DNA from: Spirochaetaceae bacterium | GTDB taxonomy: Bacteria; Spirochaetota; Spirochaetia; Treponematales; Breznakiellaceae | DNA length: 6,818 nucleotides | Direction: 5' to 3' | Assembly (NCBI GenBank): GCA_031280115.1 | Contig: JAITHF010000187.1 | Location: 1-6,818 of the forward strand | Shown: piece by piece, positions 1 to 6,220 of the stretch | Numbering within the stretch: the first letter of the stretch is position 1 | Layout of the letters: each line of letters begins with the position of its first letter | Made by a program: the position numbers and the translations under genes | Notes under the pieces: generated by a model | The model's input: only the letters and a program-made list of their open reading frames with translations | Databases searched by the model: none | What the model was told of the DNA's origin: nothing

Positions 1-84
1 CTGCGGCGCGCACGAAAGATCCTGCGGCGCGCACGAAAGATCCTGCGGCGCGCACGTATGTTCCTGCGGCGTGCGCGAATAATC
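1..84. repeat. 21-bp tandem repeat array, 4 units, open at the left edge
   Basis: Four consecutive 21-bp units start at 1, 22, 43 and 64. The first two are identical; the third and fourth diverge mainly in their last seven bases. A degenerate fifth start (CTGAGCCGCGG) follows at 85. Each unit carries a short dyad, TGCG-GCG-CGCA, and CGAA (TTCG on the other strand). The array probably continues to the left of the window. Because 21 is a multiple of three, all frames stay open for some distance (heptapeptides LRRARKI, CGAHERS or AARTKDP on the plus strand). One frame runs open from 1 to a TAA at 181-183. I see no start codon context or known domain and do not call a gene. On the minus strand the array lies directly downstream of repeat copy C, in the same relation as the 6092-6217 array to copy A. 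Confidence 0.9.
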
Positions 85-231
85 CTGAGCCGCGGTTTTA
101 TGTTTTTTGATTATGAGCGCTGCGCTGCGCTTGCGCTTTTAAAGAGAATTTGGAGGGTCATAGAACCTCCAAACCAACCATAAAGGCGTACTGCTTTGCG
201 CCGCTAACGCCATCGAAGCCCGCTGAGGCGC
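85..231 (-). repeat. Dispersed repeat element, copy C (reverse orientation, internally deleted)
   Basis: Read on the minus strand from 231 down to 85, this stretch aligns with copy A (5882-6091). The shared left end is GCCTCAGCGG…TCG…GCGTTAGCGGCGC. It is followed by GCCTTTA and GGTTTGGAGG, then CCCTCCAA, a GCGCAGCGC segment, and an A-rich spacer ending in CAGGAT just before the 21-bp array. Compared with A, about 68 bp between GGTTTGGAGG and CCCTCCAA are missing and replaced by about 8 bp. This leaves a compact perfect hairpin: TTTGGAGG at 149-156 pairs with CCTCCAAA at 166-173 around a 9-nt loop. A further 7-bp inverted repeat (TTGCGCC 196-202, GGCGCAA 227-233) spans its left end. No credible gene lies here. 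Confidence 0.7.
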
Positions 232-327
232 AACTTTAGGGTTGTGACTAAAATAGCAAACCCTCCCGCCGCAAGAAGCACGTGAATCCCCCGCAGGGGG
301 TGAAACAGCCTCCGGCTGCGTAGGGGG
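232..327. other. Hairpin-rich upstream region of metH
   Basis: This non-coding stretch holds two adjacent perfect hairpins. One is CCCCC-GCA-GGGGG (288-300) and the other is CAGCC-TCC-GGCTG (306-318). The 16 bases at 304-319 are the exact reverse complement of 6280-6295 inside repeat copy B, so this may be a stray piece of the same repeat family, namely the internal hairpin module that copy C lacks. A weaker 5-bp inverted repeat is TTTAG/CTAAA (235-252). All lie upstream of the likely transcription start of metH, so they are not part of its leader. They could end transcription entering from the left, but none is followed by a T-run. Confidence 0.45.
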
Positions 328-356
328 TTGATGAGGAAGGGATGGGTTGGTATACT
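328..356 (+). promoter_or_regulatory. Putative sigma70-type promoter of metH
   Basis: TTGATG (328-333) and TATACT (351-356) are separated by exactly 17 bp, giving 4/6 and 5/6 matches to the TTGACA/TATAAT consensus. Only 6 bp lie between the -10 box and the ATG at 363. Transcription would therefore start at or within a base or two of the start codon, making a leaderless mRNA. The octamer GGTATACT (349-356) recurs before the other two genes of the window. No cobalamin or SAM riboswitch is evident upstream. Confidence 0.6.
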
Positions 357-362
357 TCTGCT

Positions 363-3300
363 ATGTATAGTAAGGAACAGCTTGACGCTTTGGCTGAACA
401 GCGGATTTTGGTGCTCGACGGCGCTATGGGTTCGCTGATCCAACAGTACGGCCTCAGGGAATCTGACTTTCGAGGGGATCGCTTCGCCTCCCACCCTGCG
501 GACCTTGCAGGATGTACCGAAGTGCTCTGCCTCACCAAACCCGCGGTGGTTGACGCTGTCCATACCGCCTACCTTGAGGCCGGCGCGGACATTATCTCAA
601 CGTGCAGTTTCGCAAACGGCACCGCCGTAACCCTGGCGGATTACGGGCTTTCGGACCTGGCCTACGAGATAAGCCGCGAAGCCGCGGCCATTGCCCGGCG
701 CGCCGCAGACAGGTTTTCCTCTGCTGAAAAACCCCGCTTCGTGGCCGGCAGCATGGGGCCCCTCACCAAAAGCGCCAGCCTCTCGCCGGACATCAGGGAC
801 CCGGGCAAACGGGGGATTTACTGGGACGAAATGGCCGGCGCCTACTATGATAACGCCCGGGGCCTTGCGGACGGCGGCGCGGACATCCTGCTTATTGAAA
901 CCGTGTTTGATACGCTCAACGCCAAAGCCGCGCTCTTCGCGGTCTCCCGCCTTGAGGAAGAACGGGGCGCCGCCTTTCCCCTTATGATCTCCGCGTCCAT
1001 TTCCGATGCCGCAGGCCGGCTCCTCTCAGGCCAAACTGTGGAAGCTTTTTGCGCCTCCGTCCTCCACAGCAAGCCCTGGTCAGTGGGGCTTAACTGCTCC
1101 CTGGGCGCTGATTCCCTTAAAAAGCATATCAAAGCCCTGGCGGGTTTCGCGCCCTGCCTGGTCAGCGCCCACCCGAACGCGGGTATGCCCAACGAGTTCG
1201 GCGTGTATAACGACACCCCCCAGCGCATGGCCGCGCTCCTTGAAACCTATATGCAGGAAGGGCTGCTCAACGTGGCCGGCGGCTGCTGCGGGTCAACGCC
1301 GGCGCATATTAAGGCGATCGCCGGGAAAGCGTCCCGTTACCCGCCGCGCCGGCGCCCCAAGACGCGGCGCCGGACCCTTTTCGCGGGCCTTGAGGTCGCG
1401 GAGGCAGGAGGCGCTGCGGGGGGCCTTGTAAAAATAGGGGAGCGCACCAATGTAGCCGGAAGCCGCCAGTTCCTGCGCCTCATCCAACAGGAACAGTACC
1501 GCGAAGCCCTGGCAATAGCGCGGGAAATGCTTGAGAAAGGCGCAGGGCTTATCAATGTCTGCATGGACGACCCTATGCTGGACGCCCAGGCCGCGCTCTC
1601 CCGCTTTCTCACCCTGGCACTCTCGGACCCGGACATCGCCCGGGCGCCGGTCATGCTGGACAGCTCCCGCTGGGAGGTCATTGAGACGGGGCTTAAACTC
1701 CTTCAGGGAAAGGGAATAGTCAACTCTATAAGCCTCAAGGACGGGGAAGAAGAATTCCTGCGGAAAGCCCGCCTTGCCCGGCGCTACGGCGCGGCAGTGA
1801 TGGTGATGCTCTTTGACGAACAGGGGCAGGCCGCGGTCTTTAGCCGCAAAACCGAGGCCGCCTCCCGTGCCTACCGGCTCCTTACTGAGGACGGATTCCC
1901 GCCGGAAGACATCATCTTTGACGCGGTGGTCCTTACCATTGCCACAGGCATACCGGAACATGACGTCTACGGGAGGGACTTTATCGACGCCTGCCGGTGG
2001 ATTAAGGCGAACTGCCCCTATGCACAGGTGTCAGGGGGCATTGCAAACCTCTCGTTCAGCTTTCAGGGCAGCGGCCAGGTGCGGGACGCCATGCACAGCG
2101 TTATCTTGAAACACGCTATGGACGCGGGGCTTTCCATGGCGATTGTGAACCCTGCGGCAATGCTGCCCTATGATACTCTGGATACGGCGCTGCGGGACGC
2201 GGCTGAAGACCTCATCCTCTGCCGGAAACAAGGCGCCGCCGAAGCGCTTCTGGCTTTGGCGCTCAAATCCGGCGGCGCCGCCGCCTCCCGCCCGGTCCGC
2301 ACTGAAAGCGGCGGCGGCGGTTCGTGGCGGTCATTGCCCCTTGAGGAGCGGATACACCGCGCCGTGGTGAGCGGCATAGACGACTACATCGAACAAGACG
2401 TGCTGGAACTGCGCCCCCTGCGAAGTTCCTCCCTTGAAATCGTGGAGGGCCCCCTTATGGGCGGGATGCGGGAAGTGGGGGACCGGTTCGGCGCCGGAGA
2501 GATGTTTCTTCCCCAGGTGATACGGAGCGCCCGGGTTATGCAGCGCGCCGTGAGCGCCCTCTCGCCCTTTATCGAGGCTGAGAAGGCCGGCGCTTCCCGG
2601 GGGAAGCGGGATAAGATACTCCTTGCCACGGTCAAGGGGGACGTGCATGACATCGGCAAGAACTTTGTGGCCGTGGTGCTGGGCTGCAACGGGTACGAGG
2701 TGCTGGATCTGGGGGTCATGGCGCCGGCTGAGCGGATTATCGAGGCGGCCCTTGCAGAGAAAGCCGCGCTTATCGGGCTCTCCGGCCTTATTACCCCGTC
2801 CCTTGACGAGATGATTAAGACCGCCAAGGCTCTTGAGGCGCGGGGTTTGGCTATTCCCCTTATGATAGGCGGCGCCACCACGAGCCTTGCCCACACGGCG
2901 CTGCGTATTGCCCCTGCGTATTCCGCGCCGGTGGTGTATGTGCGGGACGCAAGCCGGTCAGCAGAGGTGGCGCGCGCGCTGCTTTCTTCCAAAGACCGCC
3001 CCGGCTTCCTGCAAGACCTTGCACGCTCCTATCAGGACGCGGCGGCGCGGCATGCAGAAATCGAGGGGCGGCGCCGGCTCATCCCCCTTGCGGCGGCGCG
3101 GGAAAACAAGGCGGTTATTGACTGGTCCCATCCTGAGGCGAACCCGCCGCCCCGCTCCGCAGGCATACAGGACCTGCGGGGCTACCCTCTTGAGCGGGTG
3201 GCCCCCTATATTGACTGGCCCGCCTTCCTGCGGCAGTGGGAATCAAAGCAGGAAGACCCGCGGCTTCTTGAAGACGCCAAAGCCCTGCTCAGCCGCATAG

Positions 3301-3950
3301 TACAGGAGAAACTGTTTAGCCTGCGGGGGGTTGCGGGCATCCTGCCGGCCCGGGCCCAGGGGGACGACGTGGTTATATATCACGATAACCATGAAGCAGG
3401 GGAAGAGGGGGAGGAGCGGCTGTGCTTTTTGCGGGACCAGCGGCAAAAGCCGGCTGGCCGGCATAACCTGTGCCTCGCGGACTTTGTGATGCCCCAAACC
3501 TGCGGCAGCGGGTGGATAGGGCTTTTTGCCCTGGGGGTCTTTTCCGAAGGCGCCGGCGCCGGCGCTGAGGACGAATATCACAGGCTCCTTGCAGGAACCC
3601 TGGCGCATACTCTGGCCGAAGCGTTCAGCGCGGAGGTGCATAAGAGGGTTCAGCGCGAATGGTGGGGGATAGAAGGCGGGATACGGCCTGCCATAGGCTA
3701 TCCTATGTGCCCCGACCATAAGGACAAGGAGGTTCTGTTCAAGGCGCTTAACGCCCGGGAACGCTGCGGGTTTGACCTCACCGAACACGGCATGATAATC
3801 CCTGCCGCGTCAGTGTGCGGCCTGTATCTTGCCCATCCCCGCTCCTGCTATTTCGGCGTAGGAACCGTCGGGGAGGACCAGCTGCGCGACTGGACCCGGC
3901 GCAAAGGCATCAGCCTCGAAGAAGGGGAAAAGCGCCTCACAGCGCTTTGA
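363..3950 (+). CDS. metH: Cobalamin-dependent methionine synthase (EC 2.1.1.13)
   Basis: This cytosolic enzyme transfers a methyl group from 5-methyl-tetrahydrofolate through cobalamin to homocysteine. All four modules are present in 1195 residues (E. coli MetH has about 1227). The homocysteine domain has zinc ligands C245, C308 and C309 (VGLNCSLGAD, GGCCGST). The folate domain starts at GERTNVAGSR (359-368) and contains NSISLKDGE. The cobalamin cap and Rossmann domains carry DVHDIGKN, with D760, axial-ligand H762 and G765, plus SGL and GGATTS. The AdoMet-dependent reactivation domain has RPAIGYPMCPDH (1108-1119). Linkers are basic (about 324-342) and Gly/Ser-rich (about 636-655). The usual ETNTF-type motif reads STCSF (79-83). 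I chose ATG 363 over in-frame ATG 342 because 342 lies between the -35 and -10 boxes, and the product then begins MYSKEQLDALAEQRILVLDG, like E. coli MetH. There is no Shine-Dalgarno at usable spacing. The gene is monocistronic and overlaps the next, convergent gene by 14 bp. Confidence 0.95.
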   Translation: MYSKEQLDALAEQRILVLDGAMGSLIQQYGLRESDFRGDRFASHPADLAGCTEVLCLTKPAVVDAVHTAYLEAGADIISTCSFANGTAVTLADYGLSDLAYEISREAAAIARRAADRFSSAEKPRFVAGSMGPLTKSASLSPDIRDPGKRGIYWDEMAGAYYDNARGLADGGADILLIETVFDTLNAKAALFAVSRLEEERGAAFPLMISASISDAAGRLLSGQTVEAFCASVLHSKPWSVGLNCSLGADSLKKHIKALAGFAPCLVSAHPNAGMPNEFGVYNDTPQRMAALLETYMQEGLLNVAGGCCGSTPAHIKAIAGKASRYPPRRRPKTRRRTLFAGLEVAEAGGAAGGLVKIGERTNVAGSRQFLRLIQQEQYREALAIAREMLEKGAGLINVCMDDPMLDAQAALSRFLTLALSDPDIARAPVMLDSSRWEVIETGLKLLQGKGIVNSISLKDGEEEFLRKARLARRYGAAVMVMLFDEQGQAAVFSRKTEAASRAYRLLTEDGFPPEDIIFDAVVLTIATGIPEHDVYGRDFIDACRWIKANCPYAQVSGGIANLSFSFQGSGQVRDAMHSVILKHAMDAGLSMAIVNPAAMLPYDTLDTALRDAAEDLILCRKQGAAEALLALALKSGGAAASRPVRTESGGGGSWRSLPLEERIHRAVVSGIDDYIEQDVLELRPLRSSSLEIVEGPLMGGMREVGDRFGAGEMFLPQVIRSARVMQRAVSALSPFIEAEKAGASRGKRDKILLATVKGDVHDIGKNFVAVVLGCNGYEVLDLGVMAPAERIIEAALAEKAALIGLSGLITPSLDEMIKTAKALEARGLAIPLMIGGATTSLAHTALRIAPAYSAPVVYVRDASRSAEVARALLSSKDRPGFLQDLARSYQDAAARHAEIEGRRRLIPLAAARENKAVIDWSHPEANPPPRSAGIQDLRGYPLERVAPYIDWPAFLRQWESKQEDPRLLEDAKALLSRIVQEKLFSLRGVAGILPARAQGDDVVIYHDNHEAGEEGEERLCFLRDQRQKPAGRHNLCLADFVMPQTCGSGWIGLFALGVFSEGAGAGAEDEYHRLLAGTLAHTLAEAFSAEVHKRVQREWWGIEGGIRPAIGYPMCPDHKDKEVLFKALNARERCGFDLTEHGMIIPAASVCGLYLAHPRSCYFGVGTVGEDQLRDWTRRKGISLEEGEKRLTAL
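3929..3948. terminator. Candidate compact bidirectional terminator
   Basis: AAAGCGC (3929-3935) and GCGCTTT (3942-3948) form a perfect 7-bp stem with a 6-nt loop, flanked by A's on one side and T's on the other. It sits exactly where metH and the convergent ferredoxin gene overlap and includes the stop region of both. T-runs are short (three on plus, four on minus), so termination strength is uncertain. No other terminator is obvious for either gene. Confidence 0.4.
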
Positions 3951-4719
3951 CAGCGCCCCCTCCGGTATTCCCCTGTATGAGTTCCGCTGCCGTTACGTGA
4001 GGATTCCTGAAGCGTTTCCCGCTCCGCTCGTTTTTAAGGTGTATCGCGTTCTGCGGGCAGAGATGGATACACCCGAGGCAGAACGCGCAGCGCCCCTTGT
4101 AGACGGGTTTTCCTGTTCCCGCGATATTGCCTGCCGGACACAGTTTGCGGCAGGTCCCGCAGGCATTGCAGCGATCGGTTATGATAAAGCCTTTATCCCG
4201 CCGGGCCATTGCTTGCTTGTTTTCCCATAATGCCGAGAAAGCGGATGAAACAAGCCGCTTGAACAGGCTGTGCCGCGGGAAAACCTGTTTCCGCTCCTGT
4301 ATATCCTGTATAATCCTGTCTAGTTCTAATTCAAAGCGCTCCTCTTTACCCATAGCCGCCTGGCGGGACATCTCAAAAAGCGGGAGGTAATTATCAACCA
4401 TTTTTATTTCGTTCCCGTAATGCAGCGCAGCCCCCCGCTTTTCAAGGATTTCTTTCATACAGCCCAGAGCCGCCATTGCGCTGTTGCCGAAGGTCATAAC
4501 CGCAAAAACATAGTCAGACCGGATAGTTGCTTTCTCAAGATACTCCCGCACGAAATACGGCACAGTAAACCCGTAGACCGGGCAAATAATCCCCACTGCC
4601 GGACCGGTAATTTCATATATGCCGCTCTTTTGAAGCGCCTGAACAGCAAGCAGTTCCCCGCCAAGCCGCTTGGCAGCGTACAGGCTGTTTCCTGTACCGG
4701 AAAAATAGATAAGTTTCAT
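3937..4719 (-). CDS. EFR1-type flavodoxin/2[4Fe-4S] ferredoxin fusion protein
   Basis: A 260-residue cytosolic electron-transfer protein. Residues 1-150 are a flavodoxin-like domain with the FMN phosphate-binding loop SGTGNS (7-12) and a GIICPVYG strand-loop. Residues 180-225 hold two classical 4Fe-4S clusters: C184-x2-C187-x2-C190-x3-C194-P and C211-x2-C214-x2-C217-x3-C221-P. This order matches the EFR1-type flavodoxin-ferredoxin family of anaerobes; partners and exact role of the family are poorly defined. There is no signal peptide or membrane segment. The start is supported by AAGGGG five bases upstream of the ATG. The last ~15 residues (GNTGGGAVKAL) run past the usual family end into the metH overlap. 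MetH reactivation in known systems uses reduced flavodoxin, so this neighbour could be its electron donor, but the two genes are convergent and not an operon. Confidence 0.85.
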   Translation of the reverse strand: MKLIYFSGTGNSLYAAKRLGGELLAVQALQKSGIYEITGPAVGIICPVYGFTVPYFVREYLEKATIRSDYVFAVMTFGNSAMAALGCMKEILEKRGAALHYGNEIKMVDNYLPLFEMSRQAAMGKEERFELELDRIIQDIQERKQVFPRHSLFKRLVSSAFSALWENKQAMARRDKGFIITDRCNACGTCRKLCPAGNIAGTGKPVYKGRCAFCLGCIHLCPQNAIHLKNERSGKRFRNPHVTAAELIQGNTGGGAVKAL

Positions 4720-4724
4720 AGCAA

Positions 4725-4730
4725 CCCCTT
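4725..4730 (-). promoter_or_regulatory. Ribosome binding site of the ferredoxin-fusion gene
   Basis: On the minus strand AAGGGG lies five bases before the ATG at 4719, a normal Shine-Dalgarno position. It contrasts with metH and the transporter, which lack one. TATATA immediately upstream (4730-4735) could alternatively be a -10 box, but there is no matching -35. Confidence 0.55.
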
Positions 4731-4756
4731 ATATAAAACAGAACGTTTAGCCGCCC

Positions 4757-4781
4757 CCTTGCCTCAAGGCTTTTTGAGGGC
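4757..4781 (-). promoter_or_regulatory. Leader inverted repeats with two exclusive pairings
   Basis: If the minus-strand promoter at 4813-4842 is used, the ferredoxin-fusion gene has a leader of about 87 nt. Within it CCTCAA (4762-4767) pairs with TTGAGG (4774-4779). The same bases can instead form CCTTG-CCT-CAAGG (4758-4769 region). The two hairpins share bases and cannot coexist. This could be regulatory or chance; no known riboswitch is recognised. Confidence 0.3.
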
Positions 4782-4812
4782 CCAGGGCGTATTCCGGTTA
4801 TCCGGCTTTCCC

Positions 4813-4842
4813 AGTATACCGCAAAAGAGGCGCCTCGGCCAA
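4813..4842 (-). promoter_or_regulatory. Putative promoter of the ferredoxin-fusion gene
   Basis: On the minus strand TTGGCC (4842-4837, 4/6 match) and TATACT (4818-4813, 5/6 match) are 18 bp apart. The -10 octamer GGTATACT is identical to those before metH and the BASS transporter. It diverges from the transporter promoter about 105 bp away. A 10-bp palindrome, GAGGCGCCTC, lies in the spacer and could bind a regulator. Confidence 0.5.
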
Positions 4843-4877
4843 TGGCGCCGGCGCGTCCCGGGAAGCCGCGTAAAATA

Positions 4878-4920
4878 AAACCCCCCTGCAAAGAACTTCG
4901 CGAGCGGCGGGGGCGGGTTT
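4878..4920. other. Long GC-rich hairpin in the divergent intergenic region
   Basis: AAACCC (4878-4883) pairs with GGGTTT (4915-4920). After a one-base bulge, CCC (4884-4886) pairs with GGG (4911-4913), around a 24-nt loop. Read on the minus strand the stem is followed by TTTTATTTT, the form of an intrinsic terminator, although no minus-strand gene lies upstream of it. Read on the plus strand it ends four bases before the transporter -10 box and takes the place of a -35 element. Confidence 0.4.
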
Positions 4921-4922
4921 GG

Positions 4923-4930
4923 GGTATACT
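4923..4930 (+). promoter_or_regulatory. Putative -10 region of the BASS transporter gene
   Basis: GGTATACT occupies 4923-4930 and the ATG follows after 8 bp, so the transcript would have little or no 5' leader. No good -35 hexamer is found 16-19 bp upstream; that region is the arm of the GC-rich hairpin. No Shine-Dalgarno sequence precedes the ATG. Confidence 0.5.
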
Positions 4931-4938
4931 GGGTATAT

Positions 4939-5907
4939 ATGCTTTCACCTAAGAGCGCCGCGCAGGCGGCGGAGTCTTTTAACCTGCGCCTTGAACGGCT
5001 TATGCCGGTTATGACCCCTGTGGGGGTGCTGCTTGGTTTTGCGTTTCCTCTGGCGTTTATCCGGCTCCGGCCTTTCATCCCCTGGCTTTTCTCCGCCATG
5101 ACCCTGTCAGGGGCCCTCAAACTGCGCCTGAGAGATCTGGGGCGGGCCTTGGCCGACCCGTTCCCGCTGATTTTGTTTTTTGTTTCCGCCCACGTTATTA
5201 TCCCGCTTCTGGTATTTCTCCCCTGCTCACTGGTGTTTAGAAACGATCCGGACACGGTTTCCGGTTATGTGCTCCTGTTTTCCGTGCCTACCGCGGTATC
5301 AGGCTTCATCTGGGTTTCGATATATCGCGGGGACGGGGCGCTGGCGCTGGCCCTTATCTTCTTGGACACGCTGCTCACGCCGCTGGTTGTTCCCGGGACT
5401 GTGTCAGCCCTTTTGGGAACCGCCGTGGCGCTTGATATAGGGGGCGTCGCGTTTTCGCTTATGGGCATGGTGGTACTGCCGACGATAACCGGCGTGGCGG
5501 CGCATGAGATAAGCCGGGGGAAAATCCCGCCGGCGGTAACGCCCTATCTCAATCCCTTTTCAAAGTTTTGTATTGTTCTGGTTATTGGGGCAAACGCTTC
5601 GGCGGTGGCGCCCCGGGTGGATCCGGCGGACCCCAAGGTTTGGGTTATCGCGCTCCTCAGCGTGGTTTTCGCGGCGTTTGGGTACGGCTTTTCCCGCCTT
5701 GCAGGGATAGCGGCGGGTCTTGCGCCGGAAAAGCGGACAACCCTCTTCTTTGCCGCAGGGCTTCGCAATCTGAGCGCCGCCACGACCATCGCCATCGAGT
5801 ATTTTCCTGCAACCGCCGCGCTGCCGGCATTGCTGGGCATTGTGTTTCAGCAGACCCTTGCGGCAGTCATGGGGCGAGTCTGCCTCAGCGGACATCGCAA
5901 GCGTTAG
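4939..5907 (+). CDS. BASS-family transporter (bile acid:sodium symporter-like)
   Basis: A 322-residue, very hydrophobic inner-membrane protein with about nine to ten predicted transmembrane segments, roughly at 24-41, 46-60, 75-98, 108-126, 134-160, 165-187, 208-225, 233-258, 268-286 and 290-312. Family-like signatures are SVPTAVSGFIWVSIYRGDGA (115-134), followed by ALALIFLDTLLTPLVVP, and FAAGLRNLSAATTIA (271-285), followed by LLGIVFQQTLAAVMG (298-312). The family moves organic anions or small acids with sodium; the substrate here cannot be told from sequence. The ATG at 4939 follows a -10 box by 8 bp with no ribosome site; internal ATG 5002 is a less likely start. The last residues (about CLSGHRKR) and the stop lie inside repeat copy A, so the original C-terminus was probably replaced when the element arrived. 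It appears to be a single-gene transcript. Confidence 0.82.
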   Translation: MLSPKSAAQAAESFNLRLERLMPVMTPVGVLLGFAFPLAFIRLRPFIPWLFSAMTLSGALKLRLRDLGRALADPFPLILFFVSAHVIIPLLVFLPCSLVFRNDPDTVSGYVLLFSVPTAVSGFIWVSIYRGDGALALALIFLDTLLTPLVVPGTVSALLGTAVALDIGGVAFSLMGMVVLPTITGVAAHEISRGKIPPAVTPYLNPFSKFCIVLVIGANASAVAPRVDPADPKVWVIALLSVVFAAFGYGFSRLAGIAAGLAPEKRTTLFFAAGLRNLSAATTIAIEYFPATAALPALLGIVFQQTLAAVMGRVCLSGHRKR

Positions 5908-6091
5908 CGGCGCGGGGCATGAAGCCTTTAGGGGTGGTTTGGAGGCAGCCGAAGGCTGTTCCCTTACGGGAAGTTCGCAAAAGAATACGCAAACCATGAA
6001 GCGCCGGTAAAAAAGCCCTCCAACCTCTTCCCAAAGAGGCGCGCAGCGCCGATAATTCGTTATAAAACAATGATTTATGCGGGGACAGGAT
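5882..6091 (+). repeat. Dispersed repeat element, copy A (longest copy)
   Basis: About 210 bp, starting at GCCTCAGCGG inside the 3' end of the transporter gene. It shares ~130 bp of imperfect direct repeat with copy B, including an exact 38-bp core at 5995-6032 = 6330-6367. Its left end, middle and right spacer also match copy C on the opposite strand. Internal structure: an outer stem GGTTTGGAGG / CCTCCAACC with one bulge (5937-5946 with 6017-6025), an inner hairpin CAGCC-GAA-GGCTG (5946-5958 region), and CCTCTT/AAGAGG to the right (6024-6039). The right end is an AT-richer spacer ending in CAGGAT, which opens the 21-bp array. Minus-strand reading frames through it (FFCELPVREQP…) look like by-products of the repeat and not genes. 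Confidence 0.8.
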
Positions 6092-6217
6092 AGGTTCGGT
6101 TGGTTCCAATATAAGTTCGGTTGGTTCCAATATAAGTTCGGTTAGATCCAACAAAAGTTCGGTTGGATCCAACAAAGGTTCGGTTGGATCCAACAAAAGT
6201 TCGGTTGGTTCCAACAA
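6092..6217. repeat. 21-bp tandem repeat array, six units with a dyad in each
   Basis: Six uninterrupted 21-bp units start at 6092, 6113, 6134, 6155, 6176 and 6197. Each has RGTTCG followed by a dyad: GTTGGATCCAAC, a perfect 12-bp palindrome in units 4 and 5, and TTGGTTCCAA variants in units 1, 2 and 6. Unit 3 has GTTAGATCCAAC, which breaks one arm. Units 1-2 end in TAT and units 3-6 in CAA, suggesting stepwise duplication. The 21-bp spacing is about two helical turns, so the dyads face the same side of the DNA. All six frames are open across it. The minus strand reads as (VGSNRTF)n or (LLDPTEL)n, but no start or coding context is convincing. Arrays of protein-binding sites or non-functional minisatellite are both possible. 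Confidence 0.92.
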
Positions 6218-6220
6218 AAC

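Noticed and set aside
1..183. Plus-strand frame with LRRARKI heptapeptides ending at TAA 181-183
   Set aside because: No start in the window, no known domain, and it follows directly from a tandem repeat and repeat copy C, which has related non-coding copies elsewhere.
342..362. Upstream in-frame ATG at 342 as the metH start
   Set aside because: It lies between the -35 and -10 boxes and is only one base from the AGGAAGG. The protein from 363 aligns better with known MetH N-termini.
181..362. Cobalamin or SAM riboswitch controlling metH
   Set aside because: No B12-box or SAM-I core was recognised, and the inferred transcription start at the ATG leaves no leader.
1293..3788. Long minus-strand open frames inside metH
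   Set aside because: They are shadows of a GC-rich gene whose plus-strand product is a complete, motif-perfect MetH.
6093..6112. GGTTCG…CC motif as a tRNA T-arm fragment
   Set aside because: It repeats in every 21-bp unit and lacks any acceptor, D or anticodon arm.
6092..6217. CRISPR array
   Set aside because: Units are contiguous 21-bp repeats with no unique spacers and no cas genes nearby.
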